From: an uncultured Clostridium sp.
Lineage (GTDB): Bacteria > Bacillota > Clostridia > TANB77 > CAG-508
NCBI GenBank assembly: GCA_902462295.1
Contig: CABQAZ010000009.1
Span: 1-54,277 of the forward strand
DNA length: 54,277 nt
Direction of reading: 5' to 3'
The position numbers were made by a program, and so were the translations under genes. The notes beneath the pieces are model-generated. The model saw nothing but the letters and a program-made list of their open reading frames with translations. It did no database searches and was not told the origin of the DNA. Below, piece by piece: positions 8,780 to 16,922 of this stretch. Within the stretch, counting starts at the first letter, position 1; each line of letters starts with the position of its first letter.

Positions 8780-8986
8780 CTATTTCTGTTCCACTCTTCT
8801 TTTGAATATGGAACATTTATACAGGCGTCCTCGTTTCTCTCCTTTGGTTATTACCACCGGATACTTCTTTTCCAGTGCTATAACTTCCCGTCCATAGAGA
8901 TACATTGACAGTACATGAGAATTAGATTCTAAGAATCCTCTTATCATCTCACCCTGTTGCTCGCTTCTTGTCATTTTTTCTGTCAT
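8780..8986 (-). CDS. Small protein of unknown function (orphan, G/C-richer than its neighbours)
   Basis: I do not recognise this 67-residue protein. It is basic, with a helical first half and a C-terminal KCSIFKRRVEQK stretch. No membrane segment is seen. The start at 8986 was chosen over an upstream ATG because AGGAGG lies 6 bases before it. The coding sequence uses more G and C than the surrounding genes, and it stands alone with its own promoter and terminator. It resembles in this respect the isolated genes at 26029, 27850 and 52782. Acquisition by transfer is plausible but not proven. Confidence 0.7.
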   Translation of the reverse strand: MTEKMTRSEQQGEMIRGFLESNSHVLSMYLYGREVIALEKKYPVVITKGEKRGRLYKCSIFKRRVEQK

Positions 8987-9031
8987 TGCTTTTCCTCCTG
9001 TGTAATAGTTTTTCAGCTTAAAGCCATATAT

Positions 9032-9060
9032 ATTATACATCAAATAATAAAAAAAGTAAA
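9032..9060 (-). promoter_or_regulatory. Promoter of the small gene at 8780
   Basis: TTTACT (9060-9055) and TATAAT (9037-9032) on the minus strand are 17 bases apart, with a leader of about 40 bases. Confidence 0.6.
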
Positions 9061-9132
9061 TACTTTTTACTCATTTTGCTTACTCAAAAGTTACCTTATA
9101 ATATTTTATTTTTAATTAATACCAAAAAAACA

Positions 9133-9861
9133 CTAAACATTTAATATTCTTCTTGCACGATCAACATCCTCTTGTTTAGCTTCTCTAATATTTTCTAGAG
9201 GATACTCTAATCCTAGTTTTTTCCACTTATATTTTCCCATACTATGATATGGTAAAATTTGAATTCTTTCAACAGTTTTTAAAGTCTCAATAAAATCTCT
9301 AAGTTTAATCAAATCAACTTCGTCATCTGTATATCCAGGAACTAAAACTTGTCTTATCCACATTTTAATATTATTATCACTTAAGTATCTGGCAAATTTT
9401 AACTCTTTTTTATTAGAAAATCCAACAAGCTCTTTACATTTTTCCTCATCAATATGCTTTATATCCAATAATACTAAATCAGTATATCTTAATACATGTT
9501 TTATGTCATCAGTTAATTCAACCATACCAGAAGTATCTATACATGTATGAATTCCCTCTTGTTTTAATTTTTTAAATAATTCAATCAAAAACTTTACCTG
9601 TAGTAGTGGCTCTCCTCCTGTTACAGTTACTCCTCCTCCTGATGGGATTATATAGTTTTTATATCTTTTTATTTTCTCTACTATCTCATCTACAGATTTA
9701 TATTCTCCTCCATTCATATCCCATGTATCTCTGTTATGACAATATTTACATTGCAGATGACACCCCTGCAAAAATATTACAAATCTAATTCCCGGGCCAT
9801 CAACTGTTCCAAAACTTTCTGTTGAATGAACTTTTGCATAATATTTTAAATCCTTTTCCAT
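9133..9861 (-). CDS. pflA: Pyruvate formate-lyase activating enzyme
   Basis: Radical-SAM enzyme that installs the glycyl radical on pyruvate formate-lyase, using a 4Fe-4S cluster and S-adenosylmethionine. The cluster motif CxxxCxxC is at Cys34, Cys38 and Cys41 (GCHLQCKYCHN). A GGEP motif (TVTGGEPLLQ) that contacts SAM follows near residue 82. Length 242 is normal. It lies 137 bases downstream of pflB with a long hairpin between the two genes, so it is probably expressed at a lower level than pflB. Confidence 0.95.
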   Translation of the reverse strand: MEKDLKYYAKVHSTESFGTVDGPGIRFVIFLQGCHLQCKYCHNRDTWDMNGGEYKSVDEIVEKIKRYKNYIIPSGGGVTVTGGEPLLQVKFLIELFKKLKQEGIHTCIDTSGMVELTDDIKHVLRYTDLVLLDIKHIDEEKCKELVGFSNKKELKFARYLSDNNIKMWIRQVLVPGYTDDEVDLIKLRDFIETLKTVERIQILPYHSMGKYKWKKLGLEYPLENIREAKQEDVDRARRILNV

Positions 9862-9912
9862 CTTCTCTTCTTTCTCATAATATTTAATAAAATAATTGTT
9901 GTGTTGCTAGGC

Positions 9913-9974
9913 AAAAATCATTCAAAACACTGGATTATACGCATAATTACGTTTAGTATTTTTGAATGATTTTT
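9913..9974 (-). terminator. Long hairpin between pflB and pflA (terminator or processing site)
   Basis: A near-perfect 15-bp inverted repeat (AAAAATCATTCAAAA at 9913-9927 with its complement ending at 9974) encloses about 31 bases. After the second arm the minus strand reads only a short T-rich run, so it may attenuate rather than stop transcription into pflA. Confidence 0.55.
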
Positions 9975-9998
9975 AACAAAGCAAATGCCTATATTTTT

Positions 9999-12236
9999 TT
10001 AAATTCTCTCATGAATTGTTCTATTTATAACATCTAATTGTTGTTCTCTTGTTAATTTTGTAAAATGTACTGCATATCCTGAAACTCTAATTGTAAGTTG
10101 AGGATATTTTTCTGGATGTTCCATAGCATCTTCTAATAATGCTCTATCAAATACATTTACATTAATATGATGTCCTGTTTGTGCAAAATATCCATCTAGC
10201 ATACTTACCAAATTATTTACTTTTGTTTCTTCATCTTGTCCTAATGTTGCTGGTGTAATAGCAAATGTATATGAAATTCCATCTTCTGAATCTTCAAATG
10301 GTAATTTTGCTATTGAATTCATTACTGCTAATGCTCCATTTACATCTCTTCCATGTAGTGGGTTTGCTCCAGGTCCAAATGGTGCTCCAGCACGTCTTCC
10401 ATCTGGTGTATTTCCTGTTGCTTTTCCATATACAACATTTGATGTAATTGTTAATATTGATAATGTGTGTTTTGAGTCCCTATATGTTGGATGTTTCTTT
10501 AATTTGTTTAAAAATTTTCTAACGACTTCAACTGCTATTGTATCAACTCTATCATCATCATTACCGAATTGAGGATATTCTCCCTCTACTTGATAATCTA
10601 CTGCTAATCCTGTTTCATCTCTTATTACTTTTACTTTTGCATATTTGATTGCTGAAAGTGAATCTGCTACTACTGATAAACCTGCTACTCCACATGCCAT
10701 TGTTCTGATTATATCTTTATCATGTAAAGCCATTTCTATTGCTTCATATGAGTATTTATCATGCATATAATGTATTGCATTTAATGCCTTTATATATATT
10801 TTTGCAACGTAGTCCATCATTTGGTCAAATTTTTCTATTACTTCATCATAATTTAAATATTCTGATGTTATTGGTGCAAATTTTGGTGTTACTTGTTTTC
10901 CACTCTTTTCATCTCTACCACCATTTATAGCATATAATAATGTTTTTGCTAAGTTTGCTCTTGCTCCAAAGAATTGCATTTGTTTTCCTATTTTCATAGG
11001 TGATACGCAACATGCTATTCCATAGTCATCTCCAAGTGTTGCTCTCATTACATCATCATTTTCATATTGTATTGATGATGTTTTTATTGATAAGTTTGCT
11101 GTGTATTTTTTGAATCCTTCTGGTAGTCTTGTTGACCATAATACTGTTAAGTTTGGTTCTGGGGCTGGTCCTAAATTTTCTAGTGTGTGTAATACTCTGA
11201 ATGAGTTTTTAGTTACTAATGTTCTACCATCAATTCCCATTCCACCAATACTCTCAGTTACCCATACTGGGTCTCCACTAAATAATTCATTATATTCTGG
11301 TGTTCTTAAGAATCTAACTAATCTTAGTTTCATTACAAAATGATCCATTAATTCTTGTGCTTGTTCTTCTGTTAATGTTCCATTTCTTAAGTCTCTTTCT
11401 ATATATATATCTAAAAATGTTGATGTTCTACCAATACTCATTGCAGCACCATTTTGGTCTTTTACTGATCCTAAATATCCAAAATATAACCATTGTATTG
11501 CTTCTTTTGCATTTCCTGCAGGTCTTGATATATCAAATCCGTATTTTCCTGCCATTACTTTTAATTGGTTAAGTGCCTTTATTTGTTCAGAAATTTCTTC
11601 TCTTTCTCTTATTACTTTTTCTGTAAAGTCATCCACATTCAATATTTCTAATTCTTCTTTTTTCTCTTCAATTAATGCATCAACACCATAAAGTGCAACT
11701 CTTCTGTAATCTCCAATTATTCTACCTCTTCCATATCCATCTGGTAGACCTGTAATTAAGTGTGAACTTCTTGCAGCTCTTATATCTGGTGTGTATACAT
11801 CAAATACTCCATCATTATGTGTTTTTCTTGCTGTGTGGAAAATCATATCTGTTTCTGGATCAACTTGTCTTCCATATGCTTCACATGATTTTTCTACAAT
11901 TCTTATTCCACCAAATGGCATTATTGCTCTTTTTAATGGTGCATCTGTTTGTAGTCCTACTATTTCTTCTAAATCTCTGTCTATATATCCTGCTTCATGT
12001 GCTGATACTGTTGAGATTGTTTTTGTGTCTATATCTAATACTCCTCCTTGAGCATCATGTTCTTTCTTATATAGTTCTAATACTTCATCCCATAATCTTT
12101 TTGTTTTTTCTGTTGTGCCTACTAAAAAACTTGAATCTCCTGTATATGGTGTGTAATTTTTTTGTATAAAACTTCTTACATCTATTTGTCTTTTCCATTC
12201 CCCTTTTTCAAAACCATTCCATTGTTCAAAATCCAT
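9999..12236 (-). CDS. pflB: Formate C-acetyltransferase (pyruvate formate-lyase)
   Basis: Glycyl-radical enzyme that converts pyruvate and CoA to acetyl-CoA and formate, the main pyruvate-splitting step in many fermenting anaerobes. The active-site cysteine pair is Cys409-Cys410 (GIACCVSPMK). The radical glycine is Gly720 in RVSGYAV close to the C terminus. Length 745 fits the family. A strong promoter precedes it with a leader of more than 100 bases. The activating enzyme gene follows directly, the usual pairing. Its presence argues for an anaerobic, mixed-acid type of metabolism. Confidence 0.97.
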   Translation of the reverse strand: MDFEQWNGFEKGEWKRQIDVRSFIQKNYTPYTGDSSFLVGTTEKTKRLWDEVLELYKKEHDAQGGVLDIDTKTISTVSAHEAGYIDRDLEEIVGLQTDAPLKRAIMPFGGIRIVEKSCEAYGRQVDPETDMIFHTARKTHNDGVFDVYTPDIRAARSSHLITGLPDGYGRGRIIGDYRRVALYGVDALIEEKKEELEILNVDDFTEKVIREREEISEQIKALNQLKVMAGKYGFDISRPAGNAKEAIQWLYFGYLGSVKDQNGAAMSIGRTSTFLDIYIERDLRNGTLTEEQAQELMDHFVMKLRLVRFLRTPEYNELFSGDPVWVTESIGGMGIDGRTLVTKNSFRVLHTLENLGPAPEPNLTVLWSTRLPEGFKKYTANLSIKTSSIQYENDDVMRATLGDDYGIACCVSPMKIGKQMQFFGARANLAKTLLYAINGGRDEKSGKQVTPKFAPITSEYLNYDEVIEKFDQMMDYVAKIYIKALNAIHYMHDKYSYEAIEMALHDKDIIRTMACGVAGLSVVADSLSAIKYAKVKVIRDETGLAVDYQVEGEYPQFGNDDDRVDTIAVEVVRKFLNKLKKHPTYRDSKHTLSILTITSNVVYGKATGNTPDGRRAGAPFGPGANPLHGRDVNGALAVMNSIAKLPFEDSEDGISYTFAITPATLGQDEETKVNNLVSMLDGYFAQTGHHINVNVFDRALLEDAMEHPEKYPQLTIRVSGYAVHFTKLTREQQLDVINRTIHERI

Positions 12237-12346
12237 TTAAAATCACATTCCTTATATAAATATTTAGGTTTTTATAAGTTCGGTATCACCTATAACCATT
12301 CAACTTGTTTTATTATTATCTTTTTGCCTATCTTTTATCCATTGGT

Positions 12347-12375
12347 ATTATAAATATTTTATCATATTTTGTCAA
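12347..12375 (-). promoter_or_regulatory. Strong promoter of pflB
   Basis: Consensus TTGACA (12375-12370) and TATAAT (12352-12347) on the minus strand are exactly 17 bases apart. The leader of about 105 bases contains a small hairpin around TTATAGG. Confidence 0.8.
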
Positions 12376-12449
12376 TAAATTTTAACTATAATATTTTGCT
12401 TGATTTTTTTTTAATTTCTATATATAATTTGAAAAGAATTTAGGGACAT

Positions 12450-12531
12450 AAAATAAAATTGCACCTGAAATACCCGGTCCCAGAGGTGCAAAAATAAAAT
12501 TGCACCTGAAATACCCGGTCCCAGAGGTGCA
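12450..12531. repeat. Tandem pair of identical 41-bp hairpin units
   Basis: Two perfect 41-bp copies (12450-12490 and 12491-12531) lie between pflB and tex. Each contains TTGCACCT and its complement AGGTGCAA separated by 17 bases, able to form a hairpin. A GGGAC/GTCCC pair also spans 12443-12481. The units are much richer in G/C than the flanking DNA. They resemble small palindromic repetitive elements of the REP type. No transposase is nearby. Confidence 0.8.
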
Positions 12532-12559
12532 AATATGTAAAGTAATGAAAGGAAGTAAA

Positions 12560-14743
12560 ATGGAAAAAATAATAAACAAAATTGCACAAGAATTAAATGT
12601 AAAACCCACACAAGTAGAAAACGCAGTAAAATTAATTGATGAGGGAAATACTATTCCATTCATCGCACGTTATAGAAAAGAAGCAACTGGAGGATTAAGT
12701 GATGAAATCTTAAGAGACTTAGGAGAAAGACTCTCTTACCTAAGAAATCTTGAAACAAGAAAAGGAGAAGTAATAAAATCTATTGATGAACAAGGAAAAT
12801 TAACTAATGAATTAACAATTTCAATTACATTAGCTGAAACTCTTGCAGAAGTTGAAGATTTGTATAGACCTTTTAAACAAAAGAAAAAAACAAGAGCAAC
12901 TACCGCAAAAGCCAAAGGTTTAGAACCTCTAGCAGATATTATTTTAGCACAAGAAGAAACTCGACCTATAGAAGAAATCGCAAAAGATTTTGTAAATATT
13001 GATAATTTATCTGATGAAGATAAAGCAAATAAAGACAAAGTAGTTGCAACACCTGAAGATGCAATTCAAGGAGCATTAGATATTATTGCTGAAAATATCT
13101 CTGATAATGCCAAATATAGAAAATACATAAAAAAAATATGTTACCGTGAGGGAACTATTGTAATAAAAGCTTCTAAACCAGATGAAAAATCAAATTATGA
13201 AATGTACTATGATTTTTCTGAATTAGTATATAAACTTCCAAGTCATAGAATTTTAGCTATTAACAGAGGTGAAAAAGAAGACTTTTTAAAAGTTTCTATA
13301 GAAAAACCTGAAGAAAAAATATTATATTATATCCAAAAAGATATTATAAAAGGAACAACTCAATTTACAAGTATGTTAGAAAACACAATATTAGATGCAT
13401 TTAAAAGACTAATTGAGCCATCTATTGAAAGAGAAATTCGTTCAGATTTGACTGAAAAGGCTGAAGAAAAAGCTATTAAAGTATTTGGTCAAAACGCAAA
13501 ACAATTATTGCTTGGTGCACCTATAAAAGGAAAAACTGTTATGGGATTTGACCCTGCTTATAGAACTGGTTGTAAAATTGCAGTAATTGACGAAACTGGT
13601 AAAGTTTTAGATACTGCTACAGTATATCCAACAGCACCTCAAAATGATGTTGATGGTGCAAAGAAAACTTTACTAAATTTAATAGATAAAGACCATATAG
13701 ATATGATTGCCATTGGAAATGGTACTGCTTCAAGAGAATCTGAAATGTTTGTTGCTGATATGATTAAAGAAGTTAATCATGATATTTGCTATGTTATTGT
13801 AAGTGAAGCTGGTGCTTCTGTATATTCAGCTTCAAAACTCGCAACAGAAGAATATCCAGATATAAATGTATCTATAAGAGGTGCAATTTCAATAGCTCGT
13901 AGACTTCAAGACCCACTTGCAGAACTTGTAAAAATAGACCCAAAAGCCATTGGAGTTGGACAATATCAACATGATGTAAATCAAAAAAAATTATCTGAAA
14001 GTCTAACTGGCGTTGTGGAAGATAGTGTTAACAAAGTAGGTGTTGATGTAAACACAGCTACTCCATCTCTTTTATCTTATGTTGCAGGTATTAATAATAC
14101 TATTGCCAAAAATATAGTAAAATATAGAGATGAAAATGGAAAACTAAAAGAAAGAAAAGAACTTTTAAAAGTTCCAAAATTAGGAAAAGTTGCCTATGAA
14201 CAATGTGCAGGATTTATCAGAATTCCTGATGGAGTAAATCCTTTAGATAATACAGCTGTTCATCCAGAAAGCTATGAAATAGCTAAAAAACTTTTAGCAA
14301 AACTTGGATTTAATACTGATGATTTAACAAATAAAGATAATTTAAATTCACTTCACAATAAATTAAAATCTGTAAATATTAATGAACTATCTAAAGAACT
14401 TGATATTGGTGAAATGACATTGGCAGATATTATATCAGAATTATCTAAACCTGGACGCGACCCTAGAGAAGCAATGCCAAAACCAGTACTTCGCAGTGAT
14501 GTATTAAAATTTGAAGATCTAACAGATGGAATGATTCTTACTGGAACAGTTCGCAATGTTATAGATTTTGGTGCTTTTATAGATATTGGTGTAAAATATG
14601 ATGGACTTGTACATATTTCAGAAATGAGTGATTCTTACATAAAGTCACCATCTGAAGTTGTTTCAGTTGGTGATATTATAAAAGTAAAAGTTATTAAAAT
14701 TGACCAAGAACGAAAAAAAGTTGGCTTAAGCATGAAAATATAA
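12560..14743 (+). CDS. tex: Tex-family S1 RNA-binding protein
   Basis: Conserved transcription accessory protein with RNA-binding domains. Visible are the N-terminal helical region, a YqgF/RuvC-like nuclease fold (VMGFDPAYRTGCKIAVID), a helix-hairpin-helix region (VNTATPSLLSYVAGINNTIAKNIV) and a C-terminal S1 domain (TVRNVIDFGAFIDIGV...VKVIKIDQERKKVGLSM). Length 727 is usual. I start it at the ATG at 12560, which has AAAGGAAG 4 bases upstream. An upstream ATG at 12500 would run through the 41-bp repeat and is not credible. It is transcribed alone and converges on the HD-GYP gene. Confidence 0.95.
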   Translation: MEKIINKIAQELNVKPTQVENAVKLIDEGNTIPFIARYRKEATGGLSDEILRDLGERLSYLRNLETRKGEVIKSIDEQGKLTNELTISITLAETLAEVEDLYRPFKQKKKTRATTAKAKGLEPLADIILAQEETRPIEEIAKDFVNIDNLSDEDKANKDKVVATPEDAIQGALDIIAENISDNAKYRKYIKKICYREGTIVIKASKPDEKSNYEMYYDFSELVYKLPSHRILAINRGEKEDFLKVSIEKPEEKILYYIQKDIIKGTTQFTSMLENTILDAFKRLIEPSIEREIRSDLTEKAEEKAIKVFGQNAKQLLLGAPIKGKTVMGFDPAYRTGCKIAVIDETGKVLDTATVYPTAPQNDVDGAKKTLLNLIDKDHIDMIAIGNGTASRESEMFVADMIKEVNHDICYVIVSEAGASVYSASKLATEEYPDINVSIRGAISIARRLQDPLAELVKIDPKAIGVGQYQHDVNQKKLSESLTGVVEDSVNKVGVDVNTATPSLLSYVAGINNTIAKNIVKYRDENGKLKERKELLKVPKLGKVAYEQCAGFIRIPDGVNPLDNTAVHPESYEIAKKLLAKLGFNTDDLTNKDNLNSLHNKLKSVNINELSKELDIGEMTLADIISELSKPGRDPREAMPKPVLRSDVLKFEDLTDGMILTGTVRNVIDFGAFIDIGVKYDGLVHISEMSDSYIKSPSEVVSVGDIIKVKVIKIDQERKKVGLSMKI

Positions 14744-14803
14744 AATATTATTAAAATAAATGGAAAATCTTGTGTATCTAAACTTGAAGTTGGAAGTTAT
14801 TAG

Positions 14804-14853
14804 AAAAAACGATGAGAAATGTTCAATCTATATTGAAAAAACTCATCGTTTTT
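14804..14853. terminator. Bidirectional terminator between tex and the HD-GYP gene
   Basis: AAAAAACGATGAG (14804-14816) pairs with CTCATCGTTTTT (14842-14853). A smaller TTCAA/TTGAA hairpin lies inside. T runs on both strands allow it to serve both convergent genes. Confidence 0.75.
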
Positions 14854-14855
14854 AT

Positions 14856-15911
14856 TTAATATTTTTCTTGTATTTCTTTTATTTTATAGAATTCATTATT
14901 TAATATATCAAGAAACACTTCTGCAATTTGTGGGTCAAATTGAGTACCCTCACATCTCTTTATTTCTTCTTTAACATTCTCAACATCAATCGGTCCTCTA
15001 TAACTTCTTCTACTTGTCATTGCATCAAATGTATCTGCAACAGCAGCAATTCTTGCCAAATAAGGTATTTCTTCACCTTTTAATCTTGATGGATATCCAT
15101 TTCCATCATATTTTTCATGATGATGTTTTACAATAGGTATTATATCTTTAAATATCTTTGCAGAGCCTAAAATATGAGCACCTATTGATGGGTGATTTTT
15201 TATTTCTGAATATTCATCATCTGTAAGTTTACCTGGCTTTAATAATATACTATCTGGAATTCCTATTTTTCCAATATCATGAAACAAACCACCTATTCTT
15301 AATGTTTTTATTTGTTCTTCTGATAATCCTAATTTTTCTCCAATCAATACAGAATATTCTGAAACTCTATCTGAATGTCCTCTTGTATATGTATCTTTTG
15401 CTTCTACAGTAAATCTTAATGTTTGAACCATATCTAAATATGCCTGTTCTAATTGTCCTTTTGATTCTGATAATTTTTCATTTATTTTCTTTATTTCATC
15501 CATTTGTTTTATTGATTTCATACCAGACTCGATTAATAAAAGTAATTGATCAAATTTATCACTTTTTTCACAATACCCCTGTATATCCAATCTTTTTATT
15601 GTTTCTAATGGTGGTGCTAAGTCTTTATGCCCAGTCAATAATAAAATATACAACTCTTTATTAAATTTTCTTATTTCCTCTACAACTTCGTCACCATGTA
15701 ATGGTGTCATCATAAAGTCTAATAACATTAAATCAAAATGTTCCTGTCTAACTCTTTCAATCGCTTCTAAAGGATTTGTTATTCCTATAAACTCATAATT
15801 TGAATTTTCTAAAAGTACTCTTAATGAATCCAATATCCCATCTTCATCATCTACACCGATTACTTTATATTTTCTTTCTCCATTTAATTGGGATTGAAGT
15901 GCTTTTCTCAT
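14856..15911 (-). CDS. Response regulator with HD-GYP cyclic-di-GMP phosphodiesterase domain
   Basis: A receiver domain (about 15-130) carries the phospho-acceptor Asp65 in LMLLDFMM. A coiled linker (about 135-160) leads to an HD-GYP domain (about 160-345) with His211-Asp212 (FHDIGK), the HHH motif at 263-265 and Gly-Tyr-Pro at 272-274. HD-GYP domains hydrolyse cyclic di-GMP. The key residues seen here are intact, so activity is expected. It should act in the cytosol on phosphorylation by a sensor kinase. The histidine kinase at 16923 is a possible partner by proximity only. It is a single gene with its own promoter. Confidence 0.93.
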   Translation of the reverse strand: MRKALQSQLNGERKYKVIGVDDEDGILDSLRVLLENSNYEFIGITNPLEAIERVRQEHFDLMLLDFMMTPLHGDEVVEEIRKFNKELYILLLTGHKDLAPPLETIKRLDIQGYCEKSDKFDQLLLLIESGMKSIKQMDEIKKINEKLSESKGQLEQAYLDMVQTLRFTVEAKDTYTRGHSDRVSEYSVLIGEKLGLSEEQIKTLRIGGLFHDIGKIGIPDSILLKPGKLTDDEYSEIKNHPSIGAHILGSAKIFKDIIPIVKHHHEKYDGNGYPSRLKGEEIPYLARIAAVADTFDAMTSRRSYRGPIDVENVKEEIKRCEGTQFDPQIAEVFLDILNNEFYKIKEIQEKY

Positions 15912-15963
15912 CCTATTTTACCACCTCTACTATTAAATTTTAGTATATTTTTTATTTTATGAT

Positions 15964-15992
15964 ATTATATTCGTTTATATTTTAAAAATCAA
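15964..15992 (-). promoter_or_regulatory. Promoter of the HD-GYP regulator
   Basis: TTGATT (15992-15987) and TATAAT (15969-15964) on the minus strand are 17 bases apart. The remaining divergent spacer up to 16169 shows nothing else I can name. Confidence 0.65.
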
Positions 15993-16169
15993 GTTTTTTT
16001 ATTAAATATAATTTAATATATTGTTACTGAATAGAACTTTATTTTAAATCAATATACATTTAGATAATATTTTAGCACTCTATTTAACTAGCATACTCCA
16101 TTTAGCAATAGTTTTTATTTCATTTTTATTACAATTAGATTTCTTTTATATTACATTTTTATTATTCAT

Positions 16170-16198
16170 TTGATTTTTCAATTTAAGCTTGATATACT
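16170..16198 (+). promoter_or_regulatory. Promoter of the small membrane protein gene
   Basis: TTGATT (16170-16175) and TATACT (16193-16198) are 17 bases apart, only about 20 bases before the start codon. Confidence 0.55.
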
Positions 16199-16218
16199 TA
16201 TTTTAAATGGAGGTTATG

Positions 16219-16482
16219 ATGGAAAATATAAAAGTAATTGAAAATACAAATTCTGAAAGCAAATCAAATACAAAACAACCAAATTCAACTATTTTAGACA
16301 ATTCAATTTCAGACTATGCTATAACCGAATATAAAGAAATTACAGAACCCTGTGTAGCATTGACTATAATTGGTGAAAATCGTCTTACAAATGCAGAAAT
16401 TTTTGCAAAACGTGGTTTCAAATTTTCTTTTAAAGCCTTTCTTTCCACTCTCGTTTTAACAATTCTAAATATGTTTATTTAA
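16219..16482 (+). CDS. Small tail-anchored protein of unknown function
   Basis: I do not recognise this protein of about 87 residues. The first 60 residues are polar (rich in N, S, E and K). A basic patch (AKRGFKFSFKAF) then precedes a C-terminal hydrophobic stretch (LSTLVLTILNMFI) that could anchor it in the membrane. The ATG at 16219 is preferred to those at 16207 and 16216 because GGAGG at 16209-16213 is then 5 bases upstream. It is followed 128 bases later by a small XRE regulator in the same direction. Confidence 0.6.
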   Translation: MENIKVIENTNSESKSNTKQPNSTILDNSISDYAITEYKEITEPCVALTIIGENRLTNAEIFAKRGFKFSFKAFLSTLVLTILNMFI

Positions 16483-16610
16483 AAAATGGTTTTATATTAA
16501 TAAAACTGTTTTTTATTTTTTTATTCATATATATAGTACATTTGGATATACTATTTCAAAGAACTTTCTTGCTATACTCAAGTCATATCAATGTTTAAGA
16601 GGTGATTTGC

Positions 16611-16847
16611 ATGTATTTATCAGATGCAATTAGAGAAAGAATTAAATATTATCAAGCCGAAAAAGATATGAGTCTTTGGGATTTATATAAAGCAACAGGT
16701 GTTCCAATGTCAACATTATCTGCCCTTATGAGAGGAAAATCTATATTACCAAAATTAGATACATTACTTCATATTTGTGAAGGTTTTGGTATTACTATAA
16801 CTGAGTTCTTTGAAAGTGATATATTTAAAGAAGTTCAACAAGATTAA
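16611..16847 (+). CDS. Small XRE-family helix-turn-helix regulator
   Basis: Single-domain DNA-binding protein of 78 residues. The Cro/C1-type helix-turn-helix is visible in WDLYKATGVPMSTLSALMRGKSILPKLDTLLHICEGFG (about 24-61). There is no effector domain. The ATG at 16611 has an AAGAGGTG ribosome site 6 bases upstream. A GTG at 16602 overlaps that site and is unlikely. It could autoregulate or control the preceding gene, but no operator could be fixed. Confidence 0.88.
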   Translation: MYLSDAIRERIKYYQAEKDMSLWDLYKATGVPMSTLSALMRGKSILPKLDTLLHICEGFGITITEFFESDIFKEVQQD

Positions 16848-16857
16848 TTTTAATTGC

Positions 16858-16905
16858 AAAAAAGAGAGAATTTGAATACCTTATTGGTTTCTTAATCTCT
16901 CTTTT
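16858..16905. terminator. Bidirectional terminator between the XRE gene and the histidine kinase
   Basis: AAAAGAGAGA pairs with TCTCTCTTTT (16896-16905) around a loop of 26 bases. A run of A on one side and T on the other allow use by both convergent genes. Confidence 0.65.
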
Positions 16906-16922
16906 ATACTTTATTCTATTAA

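Noticed and set aside
11762..12169. Leu-rich plus-strand open frame that looks like a membrane protein
   Set aside because: It is the complement of the N-terminal part of pflB. The apparent hydrophobicity comes from the reversed codons.
12500..12559. Extended N terminus of Tex beginning inside the repeat
   Set aside because: The ATG at 12560 has a good ribosome site and matches the family's usual start.
12411..12663. Minus-strand open frames across the 41-bp tandem repeat
   Set aside because: They are produced by the repeat itself (duplicated peptide TGYFRCNFIFAPLG) and lack a ribosome site. The region is non-coding.
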